From the NCBI GenBank assembly GCA_049600855.1, contig JBMYQA010000003.1:1-58175 (forward strand): DNA of 58,175 nt, read 5' to 3'. Source of the stretch: JBMYQA01 sp049600855 (GTDB lineage: Bacteria > Bacteroidota > Bacteroidia > Cytophagales > Flammeovirgaceae). This document shows, in pieces, positions 32,375 to 39,731 of the stretch; positions within the stretch are counted from its first letter, which is position 1, and every line of letters starts with the position of its first letter. The position numbers were made by a program, and so were the translations under genes. The notes beneath the pieces are model-generated. The model saw only the letters and a program-made list of their open reading frames with translations, ran no database searches and was not told where the DNA came from.

Positions 32375-32650
32375 TCAATCGATTTTCAGTAAAGCTTTTG
32401 CCCTCTTTTGTGCCTCAATAAATTCTTGTTTCTTAGCGACTTCTTTGTATTTAATCATTACACTAAAATCTAATGGAGATTGAGGGCGAGTCTTGTAAAT
32501 GCTGACTTCTGTTCCATATAATTCATCTTCAAATATCTTTATCTCAATCATTTGCCCTCCTGGTCGAATAACCAAATAATGTTCCTCTCCATCATCATTC
32601 CATTTACGATAAATGCTTTTTTGACTTCTATTCTTCCTTTTTTGTCTCAT
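32375..32650 (-). CDS. Array gene 1: small basic protein
   Basis: A 91-residue protein with a strongly basic N-terminus (RQKRKNRSQKSIYRK) and a beta-rich core (HYLVIRPGGQMIEIKIFEDE). It could bind nucleic acid. It is the first gene of the array in transcription order, after the 32760-33419 gene. The 109-base upstream region ends with the same CGCTAAACCA block as the internal spacers but lacks the C6 tract. Confidence 0.65.
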   Translation of the reverse strand: MRQKRKNRSQKSIYRKWNDDGEEHYLVIRPGGQMIEIKIFEDELYGTEVSIYKTRPQSPLDFSVMIKYKEVAKKQEFIEAQKRAKALLKID

Positions 32651-32700
32651 TGGTTTAGCGTTTATGAGTGATAAAAACCTTAATTAATAGTCTACCAGTA
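32651..32700 (-). repeat. Half array spacer upstream of gene 1
   Basis: Minus strand: ACCCTCCCTTACTGG, then ACTATTAATTAAGG and AACGCTAAACCA before the ATG of gene 1. It looks like a degenerate spacer marking the array's entry end. Confidence 0.5.
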
Positions 32701-32759
32701 AGGGAGGGTTTTAGTTAGTATCCATTCCGATCTAAGCATTCAATCAACTCTAATCTTTC

Positions 32760-33419
32760 CTAACTCACCACCCTCAAAACCTCCACCCCTTTTCCATCAC
32801 CCAACAAATTTGCATACAAGATCAATAGCTTAAATTTCGGATTTTGTTGGATGGTGACGGCTTTTTGGGCCAAATACTGATAACCTCGATACTTCTTCAA
32901 CTCAGTGGTGAGCTTGGCTGAAGTGGGTGGGTTTTCCCGCTCGATATCCAAATCACGGCTGTAGTGGGTGGAGAACTCGTCTGGCTGACCTTGTAGGGCG
33001 GGTTTGTAATAGACCACCATTTTGAAGATCGAATGCTGCCAGTGGGGTTTGTTGAGGTTTTGGAGCAGATGTTGGTTCGTTTCCGACTTGTAGGGGAGGA
33101 AGAGCCGGATCTCCAAGGGCTTCCCATCCTCATCGTGGATGTGGTTCACATAGATGTAAGCATGCTTAAACTTTCGATCCTGGCGCGCTTTCTCGATCCA
33201 GCGGAAGATTTTGGCGTAGCCGTTATAGCGAAGCATTTTCTGCTCGTCCTTCAGTTCCTCAAATTTGGGTGGCTGCTGCCGCTCCTGAGGATAATCGAAG
33301 CTGAAGAAGCGCGTTTGCTGGTTCTGTGTAGCATCGTAAATGTTAGGCCGATCGAAATAGGCTTTGCAGATGAAGATCGACAATTTAGAATCGGGTTTGA
33401 GTACTGCGATTTTTGGCAT
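32760..33419 (-). CDS. Early-region protein of unknown function
   Basis: A 219-residue protein (start MPKIAVLKPDSKLSIFIC), basic, with alternating strands and helices (HAYIYVNHIHDEDGKPLEIR, FKLLILYANLLGD). No enzyme motif is evident. It lies between the tiny-gene array and a membrane protein in the leftward early region. Its GC content is higher than the array's, closer to the 34-38 kb genes. Function is unknown. Confidence 0.6.
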   Translation of the reverse strand: MPKIAVLKPDSKLSIFICKAYFDRPNIYDATQNQQTRFFSFDYPQERQQPPKFEELKDEQKMLRYNGYAKIFRWIEKARQDRKFKHAYIYVNHIHDEDGKPLEIRLFLPYKSETNQHLLQNLNKPHWQHSIFKMVVYYKPALQGQPDEFSTHYSRDLDIERENPPTSAKLTTELKKYRGYQYLAQKAVTIQQNPKFKLLILYANLLGDGKGVEVLRVVS

Positions 33420-33518
33420 GGTAGCAATTGCTTAGGGTGTCATGACAACGAACCGCTAACAAGCCGTTCATTGCCATGAAGTGAGGGTTAATGATGTTGT
33501 TACTGATTAAGCCTTGGC

Positions 33519-33878
33519 TCAAGATTTACATTGGAACTGGATGTAACAATCCATTCGATCTTGCCCGAACCTGGCAGCAATGATCTTGGCCTTGTTTAAT
33601 TGCTTGAGCTTCTCAGCTTCAAAGTCCATGGCGTATTTATTGGCAAAAGCTTTAAGCGCACGCACATTGCCGTTTTTCGCTTCTATTGCTTTCACTTGAT
33701 TTTCTGAGTTGAGGTTCAATATGATGGAAATCTTTTTTGTCTTTCCGTCAGGGCGCTTTTTGCCAACTGTCTTTTCCTCACTTTCTGGAAGAGCTTTGGT
33801 GAAGAAAGCGGAATATATTCCATAAACTAATGTTCCAGTCACGAGTAAGAATGCGATTACTGCTAATGTATTTTCCAT
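33519..33878 (-). CDS. Single-pass membrane protein
   Basis: A 119-residue protein with an N-terminal transmembrane segment (LAVIAFLLVTGTLVYGIYS) followed by a basic cytoplasmic part (KKRPDGKTKKIS) and a helical region (LKAFANKYAMDFEAEKLKQL). No family is recognised. It is anchored rather than secreted because no cleavage site is obvious. It may be part of phage early takeover or superinfection functions. It is flanked by noncoding DNA on both sides. Confidence 0.6.
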   Translation of the reverse strand: MENTLAVIAFLLVTGTLVYGIYSAFFTKALPESEEKTVGKKRPDGKTKKISIILNLNSENQVKAIEAKNGNVRALKAFANKYAMDFEAEKLKQLNKAKIIAARFGQDRMDCYIQFQCKS

Positions 33879-34048
33879 TTTTTTAAAGATTATTGTTTCA
33901 AGTTATTTTAGTTCTATGCCACATCGCTCGATCAATCGTTCATTCTCGATCTAGCTGCTGTTTTTGGCACTTTGATGCGTATTTTGTAACTTCACATCAG
34001 TAAGCAGCTGGCGAGCCAGCTTACTGCCATGAAGCCATATTTGTCTGA

Positions 34049-34088
34049 ATCCCAGATTGTTATGAATAGCGATCTGGGATATTTTTTT
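34049..34088 (+). terminator. Terminator-like hairpin
   Basis: ATCCCAGAT (34049-34057) pairs with ATCTGGGAT (34072-34080), followed by ATTTTTTTGC, oriented to the plus strand although all nearby genes are on the minus strand. It may end a small plus-strand RNA or be an ancient operon end. Confidence 0.5.
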
Positions 34089-34239
34089 GCGGGCGCCCCA
34101 TCCTCCTTTTAGCGTAAATGCCAAGGCGGTTTAATGAGGAAAGGGGGCGATTTTTGGCACCGATTTTGGCTTTTTGGCGAGGAAACGCATCTTTAACGTC
34201 TGTCAAAAGCCGTATTTCCGCATTTTTCAGCTGTACGAC

Positions 34240-34277
34240 ACTTTAAAGTACTTTAAAGTAAGGATAAGTATATCCTT
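34240..34277. repeat. Tandem palindromes, candidate origin or operator
   Basis: Two directly repeated self-complementary 10-mers ACTTTAAAGT (34240-34249, 34250-34259), followed by AAGGATA-AGTA-TATCCTT (34260-34277). Iteron-like motifs near an initiator-type gene suggest binding sites of that protein. Confidence 0.45.
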
Positions 34278-34342
34278 AGTTACTGTAAATGTGTTTCCAA
34301 TTTGGCCCTTAGCCAGCTAACAAAAAGGGAATCGACATTCCC

Positions 34343-34957
34343 TCAAACCACACGAAATTTACCAGCCAGCCGTTGGCGAATCTGGTCACGCACTTTAGCT
34401 GAGGCTTCTCCATCAGCCAATGCGGTTTTTCGGGACTGTTCGGCCCCTGCTGCTGCCTTTTCTTCCTTCGGTGGCGGTTTCCAAGTTGGCAGGGGATGAA
34501 AGCGCTGATGCTCCTCCTGCAGCCGCGCATCGCTGTACACAATGAAGCAGGGATTCACCCATAAGCGTACATTCTTGTAAAAGCCTTTTTTGAATTCCTC
34601 CAGCTTGGTGAATAGCGGAATTCCGATCTTCAGAAAATCAGTCGGATCGGTATCCAGCTTGGTTTGCTGGGCCAATCGGATCAGGTGCCTGCGCACCGTT
34701 TTGGATTGCTGCTTCTTGCCCCAATCTTGCGCCAGCAAAGCCGCACTGGTTTCAAACATGTACCCTTCGGCCTGATTGCGGTGGTAGGCCGTGCAAAAAT
34801 TGACCAGGCATCGATAACCTGTAGTATACAAAGCACCGCGATTCTGCATCGCCAGCTTATTCGGTAAATCCGATTCCTTGCAAAGCTGGTTGTAATGCTG
34901 GTAAATCTTCTCGTATTGGGCCAACATAGCCTTCTGGTTTAAAGTGATTTTTGACAT
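34343..34957 (-). CDS. Winged-helix replication-initiator-like protein
   Basis: A 204-residue protein. Residues about 75-115 (SAALLAQDWGKKQQSKTVRR followed by HLIRLAQQTKL) look like a winged-helix DNA-binding unit with an Arg-rich recognition helix. The C-terminus is a Lys/Arg/Ala-rich tail (PPKEEKAAAGAEQSRKTA). It may start replication at the tandem palindromes immediately downstream of its stop. A full helicase or polymerase gene is not present, so the phage would rely on host replication. The assignment rests on pattern and context. Confidence 0.5.
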   Translation of the reverse strand: MSKITLNQKAMLAQYEKIYQHYNQLCKESDLPNKLAMQNRGALYTTGYRCLVNFCTAYHRNQAEGYMFETSAALLAQDWGKKQQSKTVRRHLIRLAQQTKLDTDPTDFLKIGIPLFTKLEEFKKGFYKNVRLWVNPCFIVYSDARLQEEHQRFHPLPTWKPPPKEEKAAAGAEQSRKTALADGEASAKVRDQIRQRLAGKFRVV

Positions 34958-35008
34958 GAATCTATTTTTAAAAATATCGGGTTCGGGTATTTATTCAACT
35001 GTGTTTGC

Positions 35009-35299
35009 TTATTCCTCTACAAACACGCGTAAATCACGATGGCGCAACGCATCAATAATTAACTCCCGTAGCGTAGCGTGATGCCCATTGATGCCTGTAT
35101 TAACCGTTACCTCACGGAAGATGTAGCCTTGAGCCTCTTTGTGGACTTTGTAGCGTTCACGATAGGTCTTTGGGTCAATTCCAGCAATATGGACATTGGT
35201 ACCTTCCTGAATGGCTTCTGCCACGATCTTGTGAAGGTTGGCTGCTGAGATCAGCTTGCCATTGGTGATTTTGATTTTGATTTCGAATTCTTTAGCCAT
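35009..35299 (-). CDS. Small early-region protein
   Basis: A 96-residue protein (start ATG at 35299 overlapping the preceding TGA). It is basic and beta/alpha (FEIKIKITNGKLISAANLHK, HHATLRELIIDALRHRDL). No family is recognised. It is chained by overlaps to two further small genes upstream, so the three are one translational unit. A helper role in replication or transcription control is possible. Confidence 0.6.
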   Translation of the reverse strand: MAKEFEIKIKITNGKLISAANLHKIVAEAIQEGTNVHIAGIDPKTYRERYKVHKEAQGYIFREVTVNTGINGHHATLRELIIDALRHRDLRVFVEE

Positions 35300-35562
35300 C
35301 ACTCAAAAGTTAATTGTGCCCCATCATCTTTTTGTTCTGGTTTAATCGCCATGTGCTGCCGAAGCATCTGCATCGCTTGTTGTCCGCTGAAACCGCAGCC
35401 GTAGCCAATGCAGTGCTGGGTGTCGAGGCGATAACAAAGAATGGTGTAGAGAGAAAAGTCCTCTTCGAGCTTAAACTCTACACTAATTTTGAAGCGCTTC
35501 CAGCCCGACTTTCTGGCGAGGCCTTGCGCTTGTTGCCTGAGGCTCTTGAGATAATCAATCAT
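35299..35562 (-). CDS. Small early-region protein
   Basis: An 87-residue basic protein with an aromatic-rich centre (FSLYTILCYRLDTQHCIGYG). ATG overlaps the previous stop and its own stop overlaps the next ATG. It contains no membrane segment, and the two Cys around CIGYGC could bind metal, but a full site is not visible. Function is unknown. Confidence 0.6.
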   Translation of the reverse strand: MIDYLKSLRQQAQGLARKSGWKRFKISVEFKLEEDFSLYTILCYRLDTQHCIGYGCGFSGQQAMQMLRQHMAIKPEQKDDGAQLTFE

Positions 35563-35795
35563 GATACGTGAATTTGGTAGACAATGATTTCGAGTATTTC
35601 ATGGATAGGAATGAGACTACATTCACCCGAACTTTTGAGAATGCACAGGTAGCCCGTTTCTAGCAAACAGGTGGTACCGATGGCATGACCAAAGGCACTG
35701 GCTTTGCTGCCGCGTACCATCACTTTTGGGCTGTCCGATTTTTTGGTTTCCCTGCTGACTTGGGAAAGTGAAAGTTGTGGCAATGCGTCAATCAT
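35559..35795 (-). CDS. Small early-region protein
   Basis: A 78-residue protein (PQLSLSQVSRETKKSDSPKV, then mostly beta with GTTCLLETGYLCIL). It is first of three overlapping small genes downstream of the long membrane/coiled-coil gene. It has no recognised domain. Function is unknown. Confidence 0.6.
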   Translation of the reverse strand: MIDALPQLSLSQVSRETKKSDSPKVMVRGSKASAFGHAIGTTCLLETGYLCILKSSGECSLIPIHEILEIIVYQIHVS

Positions 35796-35933
35796 AGCGT
35801 TACGTTTTGGTTAATGATGGGAAGGAAACCGATCGCAAGGCAATCGGCCTCCCGAATTCTCATGTTCTACTATCCTATATCCTACCCTTTTGGACTTTTC
35901 GAAGTCCTCTATTTTGCGTCTCAATACCGGGTA

Positions 35934-37196
35934 TTAAGAGGTATTGAGCGATATATAGCGGTTATTAAGCGGTTCCATACCGCTACTGATAGCGGTATCA
36001 GTGGTATTATTCCAATAGTCGAGATTTAGCACGGCATAGCTGAATTGCTCTTGAATCTCTTGAATACTGAGTCCCGTCAGGCTCAACACACGCTCGTAAT
36101 AGCTGAGGTTGCGCACCTTATTTTCGCGTACAGTCGAGCGGTTGGTGTTCTCCAGCTTGCTCTTGCAGGTACGCATGAGGGCAATGTATTTGTCGATTTC
36201 TAGGTAATACTTTTGGAACTGATAACTGATCAACAATACCTGACTTTCAGGATCGTAATCCAGTGCTTTGAAGTGCTTCACCATCTCCTCTCGTTCCTCT
36301 AAGGATAGACCTTTGGGAAACGCTTGGATGAGGTCCTGGCTCTCCACGTCTTGGGTGACAAAGCGGTTGTGATAGGCCATCATAAAGAAGGCACTAAATA
36401 CGAGGATGACTTCCGCTAAACCAGCCTTCCCCCTACCTTTCTGGATTTTGCGTTGGCGCTCTTGTTCTAGTCGCGCCAGCTTCATTTCTTTTTGTTGCTC
36501 GATGCGCTCCACTTCTGCCAAACGATTTTGGGTGAAGCTGGAAAGCTGAGCCGTGAGTTGTTGCTTAGACGTTTGAGCCGTTAAATAAATCTGATTTTCA
36601 CTAGGATTGAGCCACTTGGCCGACCTGCTTTCTCGAAGTTGATTATAGGCATTAATGGTCGAATCTGATTTGTGGAGCTCGATTCGAAAAAGTTGGATAT
36701 TGGCATCCAATTGCTGCAGGTTGGCAGAGCTGGTATCTTGCTCAATTTGTTTGATCTGTTCGTCAATTTCTTCGGTGAGCATGATTTCACCACCTTCTGT
36801 TTGAACCGACCAACAGAAAATCAGCAGCAGCACATTGGTAATCGGCAATAGGATTTTGTAAGGCGTAGCGTAACGCGACCAGTGGAAACACAGTTCGGCC
36901 GAGTGTTTGGTGACGAGGTGTGTTGCCATCACCACAATGCCCATCAGGATAAAGCCCACAGGCAGGTAAAACAACTCGCTGATGGGGAAACTGCCCACCA
37001 CCTCGTTAATCATGGTGCGAATGCCACTACCGAATATGATCATAATCAATAAGGTATTTAAGGAATACACAATCACTTCGAGTGGCGAAAGGTCCTTAAA
37101 CCGCTTCGCCAGGAAAGCAAAAAGTTTCTGATTGAGCGAAACTTTTGTAACGCTTTCATTTTGGTTGTCTGTTACTTGGTCTAAATTTGTTTCCAT
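35934..37196 (-). CDS. Multi-pass membrane protein with large coiled coil
   Basis: A 420-residue protein (start at METNLDQ, ATG 37196). Three N-terminal membrane segments (LNTLLIMIIFGSGI, LFYLPVGFILMGIVVMATHL, ILLPITNVLLLIFCW), a long coiled coil (about residues 150-270, with LAEVERIEQQKEMKLARLEQ) and a fourth hydrophobic segment (AGLAEVILVFSAFFMMAY). It is the largest protein of the early region. The layout resembles DUF4407-like or phage-plasmid membrane proteins rather than transporters. It could anchor DNA or sense the host envelope. Unusual for an early region, so flagged. Confidence 0.6.
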   Translation of the reverse strand: METNLDQVTDNQNESVTKVSLNQKLFAFLAKRFKDLSPLEVIVYSLNTLLIMIIFGSGIRTMINEVVGSFPISELFYLPVGFILMGIVVMATHLVTKHSAELCFHWSRYATPYKILLPITNVLLLIFCWSVQTEGGEIMLTEEIDEQIKQIEQDTSSANLQQLDANIQLFRIELHKSDSTINAYNQLRESRSAKWLNPSENQIYLTAQTSKQQLTAQLSSFTQNRLAEVERIEQQKEMKLARLEQERQRKIQKGRGKAGLAEVILVFSAFFMMAYHNRFVTQDVESQDLIQAFPKGLSLEEREEMVKHFKALDYDPESQVLLISYQFQKYYLEIDKYIALMRTCKSKLENTNRSTVRENKVRNLSYYERVLSLTGLSIQEIQEQFSYAVLNLDYWNNTTDTAISSGMEPLNNRYISLNTS

Positions 37197-37259
37197 TGGG
37201 CAGTAAGTAAGCGTTACTGGCTGATGCGGCATAGTGAGGGCCAACTCGCTATGCCTTAT

Positions 37260-37658
37260 TTATGCACGATGCCGATTCGCCAATCGGCTATGTAAATCCA
37301 GCAATTCCTCATCGGAGGGAGCGGGTAGCTCCTCGAAGTGTGCTGGCACCTCTTCCCCTTTCTTCCGTTTTTTAGGGGAAGTCTTGATAAAATCGAGTAT
37401 CGATTGGTAGTCGATGAAGATGGTGGCTCCTTTGCCATCTTGACGGCCCTTGAGCTTGCCTTCGTGAAATAGCTGTTTGATGTGGGCATAGTTGCACCCC
37501 AGCAAACGCGCTGCTTCCTTCATGTTGACGGCCACCCGATCAATGTTTTTCTTTTCGAGCTTAGCCTGAATCTGTTGGAGATTTTGGAGGATCTCCTGCA
37601 ATACCGTCAGCTCAATGACCGTATGCGTTTGGGTATCAATTTCCGCTAGTATTTTCAT
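37260..37658 (-). CDS. Excisionase/HTH_17-type DNA-binding protein
   Basis: A 132-residue protein. Residues 45-90 contain VNMKEAARLLGCNYAHIKQL followed by FHEGKLKGRQDGKGATIFID, the winged-helix pattern of HTH_17/excisionase family proteins that bind att or operator DNA and control integrase directionality. The C-terminus is basic and helical. It is one of several closely packed genes upstream of the repressor divergence. Likely an excisionase or early regulator. Which of the two is not certain. Confidence 0.65.
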   Translation of the reverse strand: MKILAEIDTQTHTVIELTVLQEILQNLQQIQAKLEKKNIDRVAVNMKEAARLLGCNYAHIKQLFHEGKLKGRQDGKGATIFIDYQSILDFIKTSPKKRKKGEEVPAHFEELPAPSDEELLDLHSRLANRHRA

Positions 37659-37872
37659 GGGTTTGCTCGTTTTGCGGTAACAAATGGATTAAGTCAGGAG
37701 CATACAGCTCAATAAATTCAGGGTATTGGGTGAGAATGGCCGCCCGCATTTGCAGCAGATGATCTCTGCCTAAGCCCAAACATTCACTAAAGTACGCGGG
37801 CGGTTCCCACCAATTTTTTGCGATTTCGCGGAGGTGCGTGGTACGCCACTCCAATGATTTTCTTCTTTTCAT
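37636..37872 (-). CDS. Small early-region protein
   Basis: A 78-residue basic protein from the ATG at 37872 (MKRRKSLEWRTTHLREIAK). A mid-protein helix contains YFSECLGLGRDHLLQMRAAI. ATG overlaps the upstream TGA (ATGA) and its end overlaps the excisionase gene. No family is recognised. Confidence 0.6.
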   Translation of the reverse strand: MKRRKSLEWRTTHLREIAKNWWEPPAYFSECLGLGRDHLLQMRAAILTQYPEFIELYAPDLIHLLPQNEQTHENTSGN

Positions 37873-38021
37873 GGATCGAATAACGCTGCTGCCCAATCCT
37901 TCAAGTCTGGAAAGTACCAGACAAACAGCACTGGTAGCGTCACGATCATGGCGAGGTATAGCGCCAAACCTAAAAGGGTAGCCGCTAGTCCAATAAATAC
38001 ATTACGCAGCAGTTTTGTCAT
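37869..38021 (-). CDS. Small membrane protein
   Basis: A 50-residue protein starting at MTKLLRNVFIG, almost all hydrophobic (LAATLLGLALYLAMIVTLPV), so one membrane hairpin or a single long segment. Coupled by ATGA overlap to the gene downstream and nested in the end of the 52-residue gene upstream. A holin-like or signalling role cannot be decided. Confidence 0.6.
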   Translation of the reverse strand: MTKLLRNVFIGLAATLLGLALYLAMIVTLPVLFVWYFPDLKDWAAALFDP

Positions 38022-38160
38022 CTGGGTTAATGGGCAATTTTTTAATTTTAGCTCGTTTCCGTTCAAGGGCATCCACGAGATCATCATCACCGCTTTTCTT
38101 AGCGCGATGGATGTTCACACGGAATCGTCCCAACTTCCGTTGTCGGTCGTTCTGTTTCAT
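38002..38160 (-). CDS. Small basic protein
   Basis: A 52-residue Lys/Arg-rich protein (MKQNDRQRKLGRFRVNIHRA then KKSGDDDLVDALERKRAKIK). It is 23 bases downstream of the 38184-38708 gene and overlaps the next gene by 20 bases. It probably binds nucleic acid. No family is recognised. Confidence 0.55.
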   Translation of the reverse strand: MKQNDRQRKLGRFRVNIHRAKKSGDDDLVDALERKRAKIKKLPINPDDKTAA

Positions 38161-38183
38161 GAATAAGTCGGTTAAGTTTATTG

Positions 38184-38708
38184 TTAATCAAATAGCGTTT
38201 GCTGGTTGATGCTAGTCGGTGCTGGTTCAGAATCACTTCGGAGGATGGCTAACTCATGCTGGAGCTTAGCAATCAGGATTTTGATGGTAAAGAATCGGTA
38301 TAGTATGGATGCTGACTTGTGATAGTGCAGGCACTCGGCCAAATGTTGGCAGACCTGCAGGTGTGTGATTGGAAGCTGATAAATCATGACTGGCGAGTCC
38401 GTCATTTTGCCCTTCATGATCTCCCAAGCTGCCTCGTTACTGATATTAAAATTGGGGAGTTCGCTCAACTGCATACTGTTGGCAATAGGCGCAATGCCTT
38501 CCTTCACCCGATAGAAAATTTCTTTGTACTGCTGGTAAAACTCGTAGCTGGTGAGGTAGAAATAATAGTTGCCTATTCCATCTACATACCCCTCCGCTTT
38601 CATGCGAATTTGCAGGGCCTCATACAGCAACTTGGGCAGCTTAAAACCCACCTTTGCCAGCTCAGTATTGGTGATGCTTTTCTCATATGCGTTTCTCTCC
38701 TCACTCAT
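38184..38708 (-). CDS. First early gene of the leftward operon, unknown function
   Basis: A 174-residue helical protein (MSEERNAYEKSITNTELAK, VCQHLAECLHYHKSASILYR). It has no signal peptide or membrane segment. It is the first gene left of the divergent repressor promoter, so it would be the first lytic-side product after induction. A cro-like or early regulatory role fits the position but no HTH is visible. Confidence 0.55.
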   Translation of the reverse strand: MSEERNAYEKSITNTELAKVGFKLPKLLYEALQIRMKAEGYVDGIGNYYFYLTSYEFYQQYKEIFYRVKEGIAPIANSMQLSELPNFNISNEAAWEIMKGKMTDSPVMIYQLPITHLQVCQHLAECLHYHKSASILYRFFTIKILIAKLQHELAILRSDSEPAPTSINQQTLFD

Positions 38709-38788
38709 ATTTTGTAACGCTTCTCTTGTAAGGAGCCTTTGAGCTTCTTACATTAGTAATTATTGTCATGTCGGTAATGCAATTGTAG

Positions 38789-38833
38789 TTACAAAAAATT
38801 GTAATATCAAGCATTAATTACAATAAATTGTAA
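38789..38833. promoter_or_regulatory. Two repressor operators in the divergent promoter region
   Basis: TTACAA-AAAA-TTGTAA (38789-38804) and TTACAA-TAAA-TTGTAA (38818-38833), 29 bases apart centre to centre, on the repressor side of the gap between the leftward early operon and the rightward repressor. Further half sites (AATTGTAG, TTACAA-like) surround them. Confidence 0.7.
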
Positions 38834-38894
38834 ATTAAAGTACAATATTCTGGAAAATTATAAGAATTACTTCACAGATAACTTCAATTACTTA

Positions 38895-39302
38895 TTGAAG
38901 CAGTCAAGGAAAACTGTACAAGAGATCCTTAGTGAGATAGGTATTTCTCAGGGCACTTATTACAATTATAAGAGTGGTAAGAGCTTTCCTGATATTCCTG
39001 TACTTATATCTATTAGTGAATTCTTTAATGTAGGACTTGAGGAAATATGCAATACAGATATTACAAAAAATTATAACCCTGTAGCAAAAAGTGATAAGTC
39101 AGCCGAACATTCGGGAATTGATATAGAAACAAAATCTAAAATAGAATTGAACCTTCAATTCCTCTCGGAGAAAAATCAATGGCTTACTGAGAAGGAAAAA
39201 CTAGTAGATGATAAAAAATTACTCCAGGACGAGATCGTTAAGCTTCAGCAGAAAATTGTTGGCTTGGAGCAGGAGCTGGGGGAGAAGCGGAGAGTGGGGT
39301 GA
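38895..39302 (+). CDS. XRE-type phage repressor with coiled-coil tail
   Basis: A 135-residue protein from a TTG at 38895. Residues 1-45 are an HTH (TVQEILSEIGISQGTYYNYK, then SFPDIPVLISISEFF), matching small XRE repressors. The rest is a coiled coil (ELNLQFLSEKNQWLTEKEKL, DEIVKLQQKIVGLEQELGEK) for dimerisation. The frame stays open upstream (NYKNYFTDNFNYLLKQ) with no ATG, so the true protein may start about 15 residues earlier at a non-AUG codon near 38850. Its 3' end, from 39181 to the stop, is copied twice downstream. It probably binds the TTACAA operators and keeps the prophage silent. Confidence 0.7.
   Translation: MKQSRKTVQEILSEIGISQGTYYNYKSGKSFPDIPVLISISEFFNVGLEEICNTDITKNYNPVAKSDKSAEHSGIDIETKSKIELNLQFLSEKNQWLTEKEKLVDDKKLLQDEIVKLQQKIVGLEQELGEKRRVG
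39181..39302 (+). repeat. Repressor-tail repeat, copy A (in gene)
   Basis: The last 122 bases of the repressor gene. Copy C differs at only six positions, four of them synonymous. The 27-base core at 39276-39302, ending in the stop codon, is identical in copies B and C. Confidence 0.75.
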
Positions 39303-39323
39303 AACATAAATGGCGTATAGAAT

Positions 39324-39722
39324 ATGAAATCAGTATATCTATTATTATTCTCCATATTCCTTTTTTCATGTGGGGATAGCTCCAGAGAATATCAATACAT
39401 TGAGCTAAGCAGTAAAAAAGATGACTATGGAAAAATTATCTTAAAAAAAACTGAACCTAAAACCATTACAGCCTTGACTGATTCAGCAGCATATTTAAGG
39501 GCATATAATTTATACTGTATAGCACTTCTTACTCACGAACAAATGCAAGATAAAATTGACGAATATCTTGGTAAGGGAGTGATTAATCCTCCTTATGACT
39601 TTGAATTAATTAATGAAAATGGCGTTGATATAGCACATTCTACTTTTTTTAGAAATAAAGATTCTCTGAAGCAAGTTGTAAAAGAGCAAGTGAGGGCTTT
39701 AGATTTTCGTAATGCGGAGTAA
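39324..39722 (+). CDS. Lipoprotein cargo gene 1
   Basis: A 132-residue lipoprotein (YLLLFSIFLFSCGDSS, Cys at residue 16). The mature part has a Tyr/Lys-rich segment (IELSSKKDDYGKIILKKTE) and a helix with HEQMQDKIDEYLGKGVI. No family is recognised. It starts 21 bases after the repressor stop and is followed within 10 bases by a membrane protein gene. It is very AT-rich, as are all genes of this cargo row. A superinfection-exclusion or surface-modification role is possible. Confidence 0.65.
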   Translation: MKSVYLLLFSIFLFSCGDSSREYQYIELSSKKDDYGKIILKKTEPKTITALTDSAAYLRAYNLYCIALLTHEQMQDKIDEYLGKGVINPPYDFELINENGVDIAHSTFFRNKDSLKQVVKEQVRALDFRNAE

Positions 39723-39731
39723 GGTGTTTTT

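Larger units (their letters stand above)
33879..34342. other. Noncoding early-region segment, possible replication/control region
   Basis: About 460 bases without a gene. It contains an imperfect hairpin (around 34003-34029), a terminator-like hairpin (34049-34088), tandem ACTTTAAAGT palindromes (34240-34259) and an AAGGATA/TATCCTT inverted repeat (34260-34277), all just downstream of a gene that looks like a replication initiator. Confidence 0.5.

Noticed and set aside
29725..32700. Reading the repeated spacers as a CRISPR array or integron cassette row
   Set aside because: The repeated blocks are separated by full genes of about 90 codons and are diverged rather than identical direct repeats. 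No Cas genes, integron integrase or attC-like palindromes are present.
37869..38090. Longer version of the small membrane protein starting at 38090
   Set aside because: The extra N-terminus overlaps the basic 52-residue gene and lacks leader features; MTKLL at 38021 is a better start.
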